A stretch of 64,000 nt of DNA from RGIG5579 sp045602025 (GTDB taxonomy: Bacteria; Bacillota; Clostridia; Oscillospirales; SIG627), in NCBI GenBank assembly GCA_045602025.1, contig JAZSAT010000011.1, positions 1 to 64,000 of the forward strand. Reading direction: 5' to 3'. The position numbers and the translations under genes are program-made. Under the pieces are notes generated by a model, which was not told where the DNA came from, did not search any database, and saw nothing but the letters and a program-made list of their open reading frames with translations. The first letter of the stretch is position 1, and every line of letters begins with the position of its first letter. Shown here in pieces: positions 32,130-40,214 of the stretch.

Positions 32130-32839
32130 TTTTATTTCCTGCCATTGATCTTTATGAAAAAAAGGCGGTTCGCTTATACAAGGGCGATTATGCCAATATG
32201 ACTGTTTACAGCGAAAACCCCATCGAAATCGCAAAAGATTTCGAGGCTTCGGGCTGCACCCATATTCACATGGTGGATCTGGAGGGCGCGAAGGACAGCA
32301 CAACACCGAATTTTTCCATTGTGGAACAGGTTGCCCGTGAAACCTCTCTTTTTGTAGAGATCGGCGGCGGCATCCGCAATATGGAAACGGTAAAGCGGTA
32401 TCTTGATGCGGGGGTAAACCGAGTCATTTTAGGCACTGCAGCTGTCAACGACGAGGCCTTTTTGAAAGAGGCTGTTTCCACCTACGGGGATAAGATCGCT
32501 GTGGGTGCGGATATTAAGGACGGATATATTGCCATCAAGGGGTGGCTTGAAAAATCTCAATTGACCACTGAAGAATTTTTTGAGAAAATGGAAGGGCTTG
32601 GTGTGAAGAACATTATTTGCACCGATATTTCAAAGGACGGTGCCATGAAGGGAACCAATCTCGGCCTTTACAAAAGCCTCTCGGAAAAATTCAAGATCGA
32701 TCTGACGGCTTCCGGCGGTGTTTCCTCTATGGAAGACATCCAAAGCCTGAGAAAAATGGATCTTTACGGAGCGATCATCGGGAAAGCTTATTATACCGGT
32801 GCCATTGATCTAAAAAAAGCACTGGAGGTGGCAAAATGA
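32126..32839 (+). CDS. hisA: ProFAR isomerase HisA
   Basis: 237 aa beta/alpha barrel. It begins MILFPAIDLYEKKAVRLYKG with catalytic Asp in PAIDL, and the second Asp is in CTDISKDGAMKGTN. ATG 32126 was chosen because it overlaps the hisH stop and has GGAGG upstream. It overlaps hisF by 4 bases. Confidence 0.97.
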   Translation: MILFPAIDLYEKKAVRLYKGDYANMTVYSENPIEIAKDFEASGCTHIHMVDLEGAKDSTTPNFSIVEQVARETSLFVEIGGGIRNMETVKRYLDAGVNRVILGTAAVNDEAFLKEAVSTYGDKIAVGADIKDGYIAIKGWLEKSQLTTEEFFEKMEGLGVKNIICTDISKDGAMKGTNLGLYKSLSEKFKIDLTASGGVSSMEDIQSLRKMDLYGAIIGKAYYTGAIDLKKALEVAK

Positions 32840-33594
32840 TTACCAAACGAATTATTCCTTGCCTTGATATCAAAAACGGAAGAGTGGTAAAGGGAACCAA
32901 CTTTCAGGGGCTTTCCGATGTTTCTTCCCCGATAGAGCTTGCAAAAATCTATTCCGATTCCGGTGCGGACGAGCTTGTGTTTTACGATATTACAGCATCC
33001 GCAGAAGGAAGAGGGCTTTTTACCGATGTTCTCCGTGAAGTTGCTTCCCAAATTTTTATTCCTCTTACCGTTGGTGGCGGCATCAATACAGTAGAGGATT
33101 TTGACCGTGTTTTAAAATGCGGTGCGGATAAGGTAAGTGTCAATTCCGGAGCGATCCGAAACCCGAATTTGATCTACGAAGCCGCGCAAAAGTACGGAAG
33201 TCAGTGCGTGGTGCTTTCTGCGGATGTTAAGCGTGTGGATGGCCAGTTTCGCGTATTTGCCAAAGGCGGCAGAGAGGATACGGGTATGGAGGCCATCTCC
33301 TGGATCTGCCGTGGTGTGGAAATGGGCGCAGGGGAAGTTGTGGTCAATTCCATTGATACCGACGGCGTCAAAAAAGGCTTTGATATTGAAATGCTGCAAA
33401 AGGTTGTGGAAAGCGTAAATGTGCCTGTGATCGCCTCAGGCGGTGCAGGGTGTGAAGCGCATTTTTCCGATCTTTTCCGTAAGATTCCCACCATTGATGC
33501 GGCTCTTGCGGCATCGGTGTTTCACTTCGGTCAGATCAAAATTCCGGATCTGAAGAAAATGCTTGCAGAAGAAAATATCATTATGAGGCTGTAA
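32836..33594 (+). CDS. hisF: Imidazole glycerol phosphate synthase cyclase subunit
   Basis: 252 aa beta/alpha barrel, paralogous to HisA. It begins RIIPCLDIKNGRVVKGTNF, with catalytic Asp in CLDIK and the second in NSIDTDGVKKGFD. Phosphate-binding GGG loops (LTVGGGINTVEDF and ASGGAGCEAHF) are present. It partners HisH. Confidence 0.97.
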   Translation: MITKRIIPCLDIKNGRVVKGTNFQGLSDVSSPIELAKIYSDSGADELVFYDITASAEGRGLFTDVLREVASQIFIPLTVGGGINTVEDFDRVLKCGADKVSVNSGAIRNPNLIYEAAQKYGSQCVVLSADVKRVDGQFRVFAKGGREDTGMEAISWICRGVEMGAGEVVVNSIDTDGVKKGFDIEMLQKVVESVNVPVIASGGAGCEAHFSDLFRKIPTIDAALAASVFHFGQIKIPDLKKMLAEENIIMRL

Positions 33595-33604
33595 GGAGAA
33601 GGGT

Positions 33605-34615
33605 ATGATCAAATTTTCAGTTTTTGCAGATTTTCATTATAAAAAGGGAATGTATACACCTACGGTCTCCGATCTCGAAAAGATCCTTCGGCGTGCCCAC
33701 GAGGAAGGTGCGGAATTTGTTGTTCATTTAGGGGATTTCAGTAATGACTATAAAGGCTCTCCCGAAATTATTGATGCATATCTGAATAACCATTACAACC
33801 TTCCCGTTTACGGTGTGTTCGGAAACCACGAATTGGAATCGAAAAATCTGATGTCCTTTGTAACCCCGCGGCTTTGCAATCGGGAGGTAACGTGGGGTGT
33901 GGGAGAAAGAGTTGCCTATTGGAGTACCGACATCGGAAATTTTCGCCTCATTGGTCTGGATACCAACTATTCCCGCCGTCCCGACGGGGTTTGGGAGCAC
34001 AATCTTGATTGTAGTTCCGGTCCCAGAAGCGGCAATGTGGATTACAATAACCTGGGCCCCGAGCAGCGCGCGTGGCTTTACGATACCTTGAAAGATGCGA
34101 AGGATAAAGGAAAAAAGGTTCTGACCTTTTCCCACGCAGGCTTTGCAGGAACCTTCTCTTCCTCTTCCGATGCTGCTGAGGTTCGCAAGATCTTTGCAGC
34201 TTTTCCGGGAACTGTGATTTTAGCGACCAGCGGACACCTTCATACCGATCATTTTGATGTGGTGGAAAATATTGCCTACTGGGATGTAAATGTAGTTCTG
34301 AACGGCGGATGGCGGCCCCATGACAATTATCACTACACCGATGATATGACCTTCCGGTTTCAGGATTACGATGAAGAAGGAAAACCCAAGGGTGAGGCCT
34401 ACGACAGGGCAATGAATTCCTTTGGTTCTTCTGCTCGAAGCACCTGGTTTTTTACCGAGCCGCTTTCTGCTATCGTCACTGTGACCGAAGCGGGCGAAAT
34501 CGAGATCGAAGGGTCTGAGACTCAGTGGCTTTACGGCATAGAGCCGGACTGGACAGAATCGGGAATGGTTCCCTATATTTCTTCTCACAAAATAAAACTT
34601 GATCTTCCAAAATAA
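33605..34615 (+). CDS. Calcineurin-like metallophosphoesterase in the his operon, candidate histidinol-phosphate phosphatase
   Basis: 336 aa, no signal peptide, hence cytoplasmic. It has all dimetal motifs of the calcineurin fold: D9-F-H11, G43-D44, G73-N-H75-E, S-H177 and G-H211-L-H213. The C-terminal ~100 residues add a beta-rich lid. It sits between hisF and hisIE with gaps of only 10 and 14 bases and no terminator, so it is co-transcribed with the pathway. The operon otherwise encodes every step except dephosphorylation of histidinol phosphate. That role is inferred from context; no metallophosphoesterase of this fold is a standard HolPase to my knowledge. Confidence 0.7.
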   Translation: MIKFSVFADFHYKKGMYTPTVSDLEKILRRAHEEGAEFVVHLGDFSNDYKGSPEIIDAYLNNHYNLPVYGVFGNHELESKNLMSFVTPRLCNREVTWGVGERVAYWSTDIGNFRLIGLDTNYSRRPDGVWEHNLDCSSGPRSGNVDYNNLGPEQRAWLYDTLKDAKDKGKKVLTFSHAGFAGTFSSSSDAAEVRKIFAAFPGTVILATSGHLHTDHFDVVENIAYWDVNVVLNGGWRPHDNYHYTDDMTFRFQDYDEEGKPKGEAYDRAMNSFGSSARSTWFFTEPLSAIVTVTEAGEIEIEGSETQWLYGIEPDWTESGMVPYISSHKIKLDLPK

Positions 34616-34629
34616 GAAAGGCGACAAAA

Positions 34630-35280
34630 ATGCTTGATATTGAAAACTTGAAATTTGACGAAAAAGGATTGATTCCCGCTGTGGTGGTGGATTCGGTTAC
34701 CAAAAAAGTGCTCACGGTAGCCTATATGAATAAAGAAAGCCTGAAGATCTCTATGGAGAAAGGTCTTACCTGCTTCTGGAGCCGTTCCAGACAGGAGCTT
34801 TGGCTCAAAGGGGAGACCAGCGGAAACTTCCAGCACATTGTAAGCATTACAGCCGATTGCGACGGGGATGCACTGGTTGTAGTGGTGGAAAAGGACGGCC
34901 CCGCTTGTCACAAAGGGACCGATTCTTGTTTTAACGATCTTGTTTGGCAAAGCGAAGAAAAACAGGAGTTTTCTCTTTACGGTCTTTATGATATGCTCCT
35001 TGACCGTCAAAAGACCCGTCCCGAAGGCTCATATACCACCTATCTTTTTGAAAAAGGTATTGATAAGATACTGAAAAAGGTAGGGGAAGAGTGTACCGAG
35101 GTGATCATCGCGGGAAAAGCAGATGACAAAAAGGAAACCATTTACGAAATTGCAGATCTTGCTTACCACACAATGGTTCTGATGGTACAAATGGGTATTT
35201 CCGTGGAAGAGGTTCACAAGGAGCTTGCTTCCCGCCACATTATCGACCACAAGGTAAAACAGGAAAAAATGACAAAATAA
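34630..35280 (+). CDS. hisIE: Bifunctional phosphoribosyl-AMP cyclohydrolase / phosphoribosyl-ATP pyrophosphatase
   Basis: 216 aa. The HisI half (about 1-110) carries FWSRSRQELWLKGETSGN and ADCDGDALVV with the Zn cysteine GPACHKGTDSCF. The HisE half (about 120-210) carries KKVGEECTEVIIAGKA and EIADLAYHTMVLM. It performs steps 2 and 3 of the pathway and is the last gene of the operon, with a terminator directly after it. Confidence 0.97.
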   Translation: MLDIENLKFDEKGLIPAVVVDSVTKKVLTVAYMNKESLKISMEKGLTCFWSRSRQELWLKGETSGNFQHIVSITADCDGDALVVVVEKDGPACHKGTDSCFNDLVWQSEEKQEFSLYGLYDMLLDRQKTRPEGSYTTYLFEKGIDKILKKVGEECTEVIIAGKADDKKETIYEIADLAYHTMVLMVQMGISVEEVHKELASRHIIDHKVKQEKMTK

Positions 35281-35286
35281 AAAAAG

Positions 35287-35316
35287 AAAAACCGTCGGAA
35301 AACCGACGGTTTTTTG
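35287..35316 (+). terminator. Terminator of the his operon
   Basis: 12-bp stem AAAAACCGTCGG / CCGACGGTTTTT, AAAA loop. Its A/T flanks may also serve the converging gene. Confidence 0.85.
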
Positions 35317-35327
35317 TTGGTGAAAAC

Positions 35328-36017
35328 TTAAGGTAAAATTTCGTCAATGCTTTCGAAAAGCTGAGAATCGATTCCGTTTGCCTCTTTTTCAAGCTCGGCT
35401 GTAATATAGCCGTAGGATTTTTCGTCCAAGGTGTTTACAAGATCCGGATATTTTCCGTTTTCCAGATCGGAAAGGATCAGGCCGTACTGCTCGTTTTTCA
35501 AATGATGAAGCAATTCCTCGTATTTGCCGGAGGAAAGCTCCTTCAAAAAGGGCTCGTATTCTTCCCCGAGCATTTTGGTAAGGCCGGGGGTGAATCCGGA
35601 AACCATACGGGAATAATTGCCGCCGATCAGGTCGGTTGCGATGGTAACAAACTCGGATAAATCCTTAAATTCCGTTCCCAAGGCGGTATTGACCACAGGA
35701 AGGATCAATCCGAACACAGAGGTGACAAGAACGGAAAGCAGAAGAAGGGAAGCAATCGCGTGTACCGTGATATAGGTAATGCTTGCTCCTGCAAAGTTTT
35801 TAATTGTTTTGGTTTTGCCAGCAAAAATGAATATAAGCGCGGCGATCCAGCCCAGTACCGGAATGGAAAAAAGGACGATCATGCCGAGAAAAGCCCAAAA
35901 GCTGACCGTTTTTTTACTTTCTTCCGTGAGCGGCTTTTCTTCTGCGGAAAAGAAATTTTCTTTAGAATTTTCGGAAGGGGATTCTTCTTTTACAACATTT
36001 TCTTTGTATTCGTCCAT
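35328..36017 (-). CDS. Hypothetical two-pass membrane protein
   Basis: 229 aa. An acidic N-terminus (about 1-38) is followed by two hydrophobic segments (FWAFLGMIVLFSIPVLGWIAALIFIFAG and ITVHAIASLLLLSVLVTSVFGLILP) and an extracellular or cytoplasmic tail of about 120 residues. That tail contains two to three related blocks of the type KYEELLHHLKNEQYGLIL / KYPDLVNTLDEKSYGYIT, suggesting a short internal helical repeat. I do not recognise a family. Confidence 0.6.
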   Translation of the reverse strand: MDEYKENVVKEESPSENSKENFFSAEEKPLTEESKKTVSFWAFLGMIVLFSIPVLGWIAALIFIFAGKTKTIKNFAGASITYITVHAIASLLLLSVLVTSVFGLILPVVNTALGTEFKDLSEFVTIATDLIGGNYSRMVSGFTPGLTKMLGEEYEPFLKELSSGKYEELLHHLKNEQYGLILSDLENGKYPDLVNTLDEKSYGYITAELEKEANGIDSQLFESIDEILP

Positions 36018-36038
36018 TTTGATCTCCTTTTATTCTAG

Positions 36039-36072
36039 AAAAACCCACATTTGTAAAACAAACGTGGGTTTT
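36039..36072 (-). terminator. Terminator of tRNA-Ala
   Basis: Long stem AAAACCCACGTTTGT / ACAAATGTGGGTTTT (one G-U) followed by TTC on the minus strand. Confidence 0.8.
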
Positions 36073-36073
36073 A

Positions 36074-36149
36074 TGGTGGAGCATAGGGGACTTGAACCCC
36101 TGACCCCCACACTGCCAGTGTGGTGCGCTCCCAACTGCGCTAATGCCCC
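36074..36149 (-). tRNA. tRNA-Ala (anticodon GGC)
   Basis: Acceptor GGGGCAT / ATGCTCC, discriminator A, encoded CCA, anticodon loop CTGGCAG, T-arm GGGGTTCAAGTCCCC. Complete cloverleaf. Confidence 0.95.
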
Positions 36150-36163
36150 GTAAGATTAAGGGC

Positions 36164-36192
36164 ATTGTACCATAGCAGAAGGGAAAAAGCAA
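36164..36192 (-). promoter_or_regulatory. Promoter of tRNA-Ala
   Basis: Minus-strand TTGCTT, 17 bases, TACAAT, 14 bases before the tRNA. Confidence 0.7.
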
Positions 36193-36209
36193 TATTTTTT
36201 CAAAAAAAA

Positions 36210-36656
36210 TCAATTTTTTTGTGTTCTTACTGTTCGGAAAAGATAAAGAAGTGCCGTGATGACGCTGATACCGATGGCAAGACCTAAGGTCGTATAAAGA
36301 GTCTGAAGGCCGAATTTGTAAAAAAGGGAAAGGTTTTTTTCTACTACCGCCTCCATGGTACGATAGAGGCTTCCGCCGGGAATCAGAGGGATCAGGGAGG
36401 TGATGTAAAAAACAGTGGCGGGAGATTTTAAAAGCCTTGCTAAAAACTCCGAATAGATCTGGCAAACAGCACCTGCTACGAGGCTCGAAAGAAAAATACC
36501 CGCATCAAACAGATGAAAGGGGATCTGATAAAAAAGACAAACAATCAGACCGCCCAGAGCTACGGGAAAAAGATTCTTTCGGCGAACATTGAATACCATT
36601 GCAAAGCCAAGGGAGCCAAAAAAGGAGGTGATCAGTTCCGTAAGGATCGTGTTCAT
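36210..36656 (-). CDS. Threonine/serine exporter, small subunit (YjjB/ThrE C-terminal type)
   Basis: 148 aa with four hydrophobic segments. It begins MNTILTELITSFFGSLGFAMVF, then VALGGLIVCLFYQ, YITSLIPLIPGGSLYRTM (the Pro-Gly-Gly turn conserved in ThrE_2 proteins) and a final helix. It follows its larger partner by 4 bases. Together they make up the split form of a ThrE-type amino-acid exporter. Confidence 0.82.
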   Translation of the reverse strand: MNTILTELITSFFGSLGFAMVFNVRRKNLFPVALGGLIVCLFYQIPFHLFDAGIFLSSLVAGAVCQIYSEFLARLLKSPATVFYITSLIPLIPGGSLYRTMEAVVEKNLSLFYKFGLQTLYTTLGLAIGISVITALLYLFRTVRTQKN

Positions 36657-36660
36657 ATTT

Positions 36661-37422
36661 TTACCTCCCGCAAAGCATCATAGCAAGGACAAAGCCTGCC
36701 GCAAGGCATGCCGCCCAAAGGATGCATTCCAAAAGCTTTGTAATGCCCGAAATGGTGTCGCCTACCAAAATGTCACGCACGGACATTGTGGTTGCAATTC
36801 CCGGGATCAAAAGCATAATATCGCCGATCATGATCATATCTACATGCAGCGGGAAAAGAGGCAAAGCCTTTTTTGCAAGGCAGATCCCAACGCCCGAGAA
36901 AAAGGATGCGAAAAAAAGAAAGAATGCCTTGTTTGGGAAAAAGGAGGCGATCTTTAGCTGGAAAAAGCAGATCAAAAGACCGAAAAGGGCACTGAAAAAG
37001 CCGTCAAAAAGATTGCCACCGAAAAAGACGGCAAAAGCCCCTGCCGCCAATGCACTGCCTAAGTACAGCTTAAGGGGAGAGCAAGTTTCCCTGCAGATCT
37101 TTTTTAATTCCGATTCGATCTCTTCCGGGGGAAGGGGATTTTCGGTGCATCTCCTGCTGAGGGCGTTCAGCTTTCGAAGCTTGTCAAAATTGGTGTCTGT
37201 TTTTTCTATGCGTCGTGAACCGGTATATTCTCCCTCGGGAAAGCGAAGGGTCAGAACCAGGCTGGATGTGATGGCAAAAACTTCTGTCCGCACGGCACCG
37301 TATGAGATGCCCATACGGGAAAGAGAGTCTTCTACGCGGCCGATCTCGGCACCGGAGGACATCATTGCTTCTCCAAAATCCAGAAAAACAGAAAGAAGGG
37401 TGCTGTTTTTAGTCTGTTCCAT
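36661..37422 (-). CDS. Threonine/serine exporter, large subunit (YjjP/ThrE N-terminal type)
   Basis: 253 aa. The cytoplasmic N-terminal half carries the family motif GEAMMSSGAEIGRVEDSLSRM, seen in DUF1212/ThrE_1 proteins. Four or five membrane segments follow, including LLIPGIATTMSVRDILVGDT. Exports threonine/serine or related amino or dicarboxylic acids. First gene of the pair; a TATAAT at 37455-37460 on the minus strand may be its -10 box. Confidence 0.85.
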   Translation of the reverse strand: MEQTKNSTLLSVFLDFGEAMMSSGAEIGRVEDSLSRMGISYGAVRTEVFAITSSLVLTLRFPEGEYTGSRRIEKTDTNFDKLRKLNALSRRCTENPLPPEEIESELKKICRETCSPLKLYLGSALAAGAFAVFFGGNLFDGFFSALFGLLICFFQLKIASFFPNKAFFLFFASFFSGVGICLAKKALPLFPLHVDMIMIGDIMLLIPGIATTMSVRDILVGDTISGITKLLECILWAACLAAGFVLAMMLCGR

Positions 37423-37460
37423 TTTCTCTCCAAAATACGAAAAATCTTGTTTCTATTATA

Positions 37461-37690
37461 ACGAAACAAAACAAAAAGTAAAAGTGGGTATTTTTATTTT
37501 TTTTCGTAAAGCTTTCGGCAAAGGAGTGCTTTATCCAAAAAAATTGCTTTTTTTCCAAGGCGGATTTCGGGAAAAGGGAGACCGAGGGCGGTTTTTATGC
37601 ATATATTGAAAGTAGAAAGACTTCTTTGAATCCGAAGCATTCGATCTTTTTTTTGTGTGTGTCGTAAAAGCCAAAAAATTCAGGGAAATC
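37461..37690. other. Gene-free stretch before the lysine riboswitch
   Basis: AT-rich with several A/T runs. I see no conserved ORF, tRNA or clean terminator here. A short weak hairpin around 37618-37645 ends in a run of eight T. Confidence 0.5.
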
Positions 37691-37691
37691 C

Positions 37692-37720
37692 TTGACAATA
37701 CTGGCTTTTTGTGATACGCT
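37692..37720 (+). promoter_or_regulatory. Promoter of the lysine operon
   Basis: TTGACA, 17 bases, TACGCT, 7 bases before the riboswitch begins. Confidence 0.65.
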
Positions 37721-37727
37721 AACAGAA

Positions 37728-37887
37728 GATAGAGGCGCACTTTTCTATGAGTAACTTTTTCCAGCGGCTGCCGTGGCCGAAAAAGCGAAAGGAGTAGGTG
37801 CCGAAGCGGTTTTCTTTTCGGCAAAGAGGCTTGCTGGCAGCTGGGAATAAGATCTCAGGTGTTGTCGCAGTGATGCGGAGAGCTATC
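37728..37887 (+). promoter_or_regulatory. Lysine riboswitch (L box)
   Basis: Closing stem GATAG / CTATC. Conserved elements in order: AGAGGCGC, GAGTAA, GGTGCCGAAGCGG, GGCTTGCTGGCAGCTGGG and the terminal GGAGAGCTATC. It precedes dapA-lysC-lysA, so lysine is expected to repress them. Confidence 0.93.
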
Positions 37888-37925
37888 CAACTTCCCAAGG
37901 GATATATTTTGCGTTTTATTGGAGT

Positions 37926-37956
37926 TGGTAGCTGTTTTGCAGCTGCCGATTTTTTT
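37926..37956 (+). terminator. Terminator of the lysine riboswitch
   Basis: Stem TTGGTAGCTG / CAGCTGCCGA (with G-U pairs) followed by seven T, 27 bases before dapA. It is the expected expression platform. Confidence 0.75.
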
Positions 37957-37982
37957 GGAAATTTTCAGAGAGAGGGAACAAT

Positions 37983-38873
37983 ATGAAAAAAACTATTTTT
38001 CTCGGCGCGGCTACCGCGATCGTCACGCCTATGACATCGGCCGGAGAGGTGGATTATGAGAATTTTGCAAAGCTGATCGAGTTCCAGATCAAAGGTGGGA
38101 TCAGTGCTCTCGTGGTTGCAGGTACTACCGGTGAAGCGGCCACCCTTTCCACCGAGGAACACATTGAGGTGATCCGTTTTGCTGTCGAAAAGGCAGCGGG
38201 CAGAGTGCCTGTAATCGGCGGCACCGGCTCTAACGACACTGCTTACGGTGTAGAGCTTACCCGTCTTGCCTGCGAAACGGGGATTGACGGTCTTCTGATG
38301 GTGACTCCCTATTACAACAAAGCGACTCAGAGCGGTCTGTATGAGCATTTCAAGGCAATGGCAGATGTGGCAACTTGCCCTGTTATCCTTTACAATGTCC
38401 CTTCCAGAACCGGTTGCAACTTAAAGCCCGAAACGGTTCTCCGCCTTTCCGAGCATCCTATGATCGTGGGTATCAAGGAAGCAAGCGGCGACCTTTCTCA
38501 GGTGGCAACCCTTGCAGCGCTTTGCGGTGATAAGATTGATATCTATTCCGGTAATGATGACCAGATTCTTCCCATTCTTTCACTGGGCGGAAAAGGTGTT
38601 ATTTCCGTTTTGTCAAATCTTCTTCCGGGTGAGACCGATGCGATTTGCCGCAAGTTCTTCGACGGCGATCTGAAAGGCGCAAAGGATCTTCAGCTGAAAT
38701 ATCTTCCACTGATCCATTTACTCTTCTGCGAGGTTAACCCCATTCCAGCAAAAGCCGCAATGGCAAAAATGGGATTTGGCGAAAACACACTTCGTCTGCC
38801 CCTGACTCCCATGGAAGAGGGCAATTATGAAAAACTGATTGAGGAAATGAAAAAACAAAAGATCGTCTTTTGA
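37983..38873 (+). CDS. dapA: 4-hydroxy-tetrahydrodipicolinate synthase
   Basis: 296 aa beta/alpha barrel that condenses pyruvate with aspartate semialdehyde. Motifs: VVAGTTGEAATLSTEEH, LLMVTPYYNKATQSGLYEHF (Tyr of the triad), VPSRTGCNL and GIKEASGDLSQ with the Schiff-base lysine. First gene after the lysine riboswitch, with GAGAGGG before ATG. Confidence 0.97.
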   Translation: MKKTIFLGAATAIVTPMTSAGEVDYENFAKLIEFQIKGGISALVVAGTTGEAATLSTEEHIEVIRFAVEKAAGRVPVIGGTGSNDTAYGVELTRLACETGIDGLLMVTPYYNKATQSGLYEHFKAMADVATCPVILYNVPSRTGCNLKPETVLRLSEHPMIVGIKEASGDLSQVATLAALCGDKIDIYSGNDDQILPILSLGGKGVISVLSNLLPGETDAICRKFFDGDLKGAKDLQLKYLPLIHLLFCEVNPIPAKAAMAKMGFGENTLRLPLTPMEEGNYEKLIEEMKKQKIVF

Positions 38874-38882
38874 GGTGAAACA

Positions 38883-40190
38883 ATGTTAAAGGTTATTAAA
38901 TTCGGCGGTACCAGTCTTGCTAGCGCAGATCAGTTCCGCAAGGTTTCTGAAATTGTAAAAGCGGACAAGAGTCGCCGTTATGTGGTGGCATCTGCTCCCG
39001 GAAAGCGTTTTCCCGAGGACATTAAGGTGACAGACCTTCTGCTCTCCTGCTACCGCTTGGCAAAGGAAGGGGAATCCTTTGACGCTCCCTTCGAGCAGAT
39101 CCGCGCACGCTTCAATGAGATCATTTCCGATCTTGGAATTGATTTCAGCTTGGAAGAAGAGTTTTCCGAGTTTTATGAAAGGGTCCGCAAGGGTGCCAGC
39201 GAAGCGTATATCGCTTCCCGCGGCGAGCATTTCAATTCCCGCATTTTAGCGGCATTTCTCGGCATTCCCTTTATTGAAACGGCAGAGGGCATTATTTTTG
39301 ATCAGAACGGAAAGCTTTTGGAAGAAGAAACCAATGAAAAATTAGGTGCGCTTCTGAGAAAGCAGCCCCGTGCGGTGCTTCCCGGCTTTTACGGTGCTAC
39401 CGAGTTTGGGGATATCCGTATTTTCTCCCGCGGCGGTTCCGATATTACAGGTTCTCTTGCCGCTCGCGCCATTAAGGCAGATCTTTATGAAAACTGGACC
39501 GATGTTTCCGGCCTTCTGATGGCAGACCCCCGCATTGTAGAGGGTCCCAAGGCAATTGATGTAGTTACCTACCGTGAGCTTCGCGAGCTTTCCTATATGG
39601 GTGCAAGCGTGCTTCATGAGGATGCTATTTTCCCGGTGCGCAGAGAGGGGATCCCGATCAATATCCGTAACACCAATGCCCCCGAGGATGCAGGTACCAT
39701 GATCGTAGAGCAGGCTGAAAAAGGCGGCTCTGTGGTAACCGGTATTGCCGGTAAAAAAGGCTTCGGTGCCATTTACATTGAAAAGGGTATGATGAATAAC
39801 GAATTGGGCTTTGGCAGAAGAGTCCTTTCCGTTTTGGAAGAAAGAGGAATTAGCTTTGAGCATTTTCCCAGTGGCATCGATACGATGACCGTTGTGGTAG
39901 AGCGCGGTGCGCTTGTGGGCCATGAAAATGAATTGATCCACGCCCTGCAGAAGGCTGTTCATCCCGATCGCATCCACCTGGTGGAGGATCTTTGCCTGAT
40001 CGCGGTAGTGGGAAGAGGTATGATCGCTTCTCCCGGTACGGCAGCAAGACTTTTTACCGCTCTTGCCAAGGAAAATGTAAATATCCGTATGATCGACCAG
40101 GGCTCCAGCGAATTGAATATTATCGTTGCACTGGATGAAAAGGATTACGAGAAGGGCATTCGTGCCATCTATTCTGCATTTAATTCCTGA
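38883..40190 (+). CDS. lysC: Aspartate kinase
   Basis: 435 aa, first step of the aspartate pathway. The kinase domain begins KVIKFGGTSLASADQF; FSRGGSDITGSLAARA and YRELRELSYMGASVLHEDAI follow. Two C-terminal ACT-type domains (from about residue 280; VVGRGMIASPGTAARLFTAL) indicate feedback control by an amino acid. It lies 9 bases after dapA, under the same riboswitch. Confidence 0.95.
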   Translation: MLKVIKFGGTSLASADQFRKVSEIVKADKSRRYVVASAPGKRFPEDIKVTDLLLSCYRLAKEGESFDAPFEQIRARFNEIISDLGIDFSLEEEFSEFYERVRKGASEAYIASRGEHFNSRILAAFLGIPFIETAEGIIFDQNGKLLEEETNEKLGALLRKQPRAVLPGFYGATEFGDIRIFSRGGSDITGSLAARAIKADLYENWTDVSGLLMADPRIVEGPKAIDVVTYRELRELSYMGASVLHEDAIFPVRREGIPINIRNTNAPEDAGTMIVEQAEKGGSVVTGIAGKKGFGAIYIEKGMMNNELGFGRRVLSVLEERGISFEHFPSGIDTMTVVVERGALVGHENELIHALQKAVHPDRIHLVEDLCLIAVVGRGMIASPGTAARLFTALAKENVNIRMIDQGSSELNIIVALDEKDYEKGIRAIYSAFNS

Positions 40191-40214
40191 AAGACAAAGA
40201 AAGAAAAGTATTTT

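Noticed and set aside
31398..32306. Minus-strand open frame of 302 codons across hisB-hisH-hisA
   Set aside because: It crosses three well-supported genes and lacks a ribosome-binding site.
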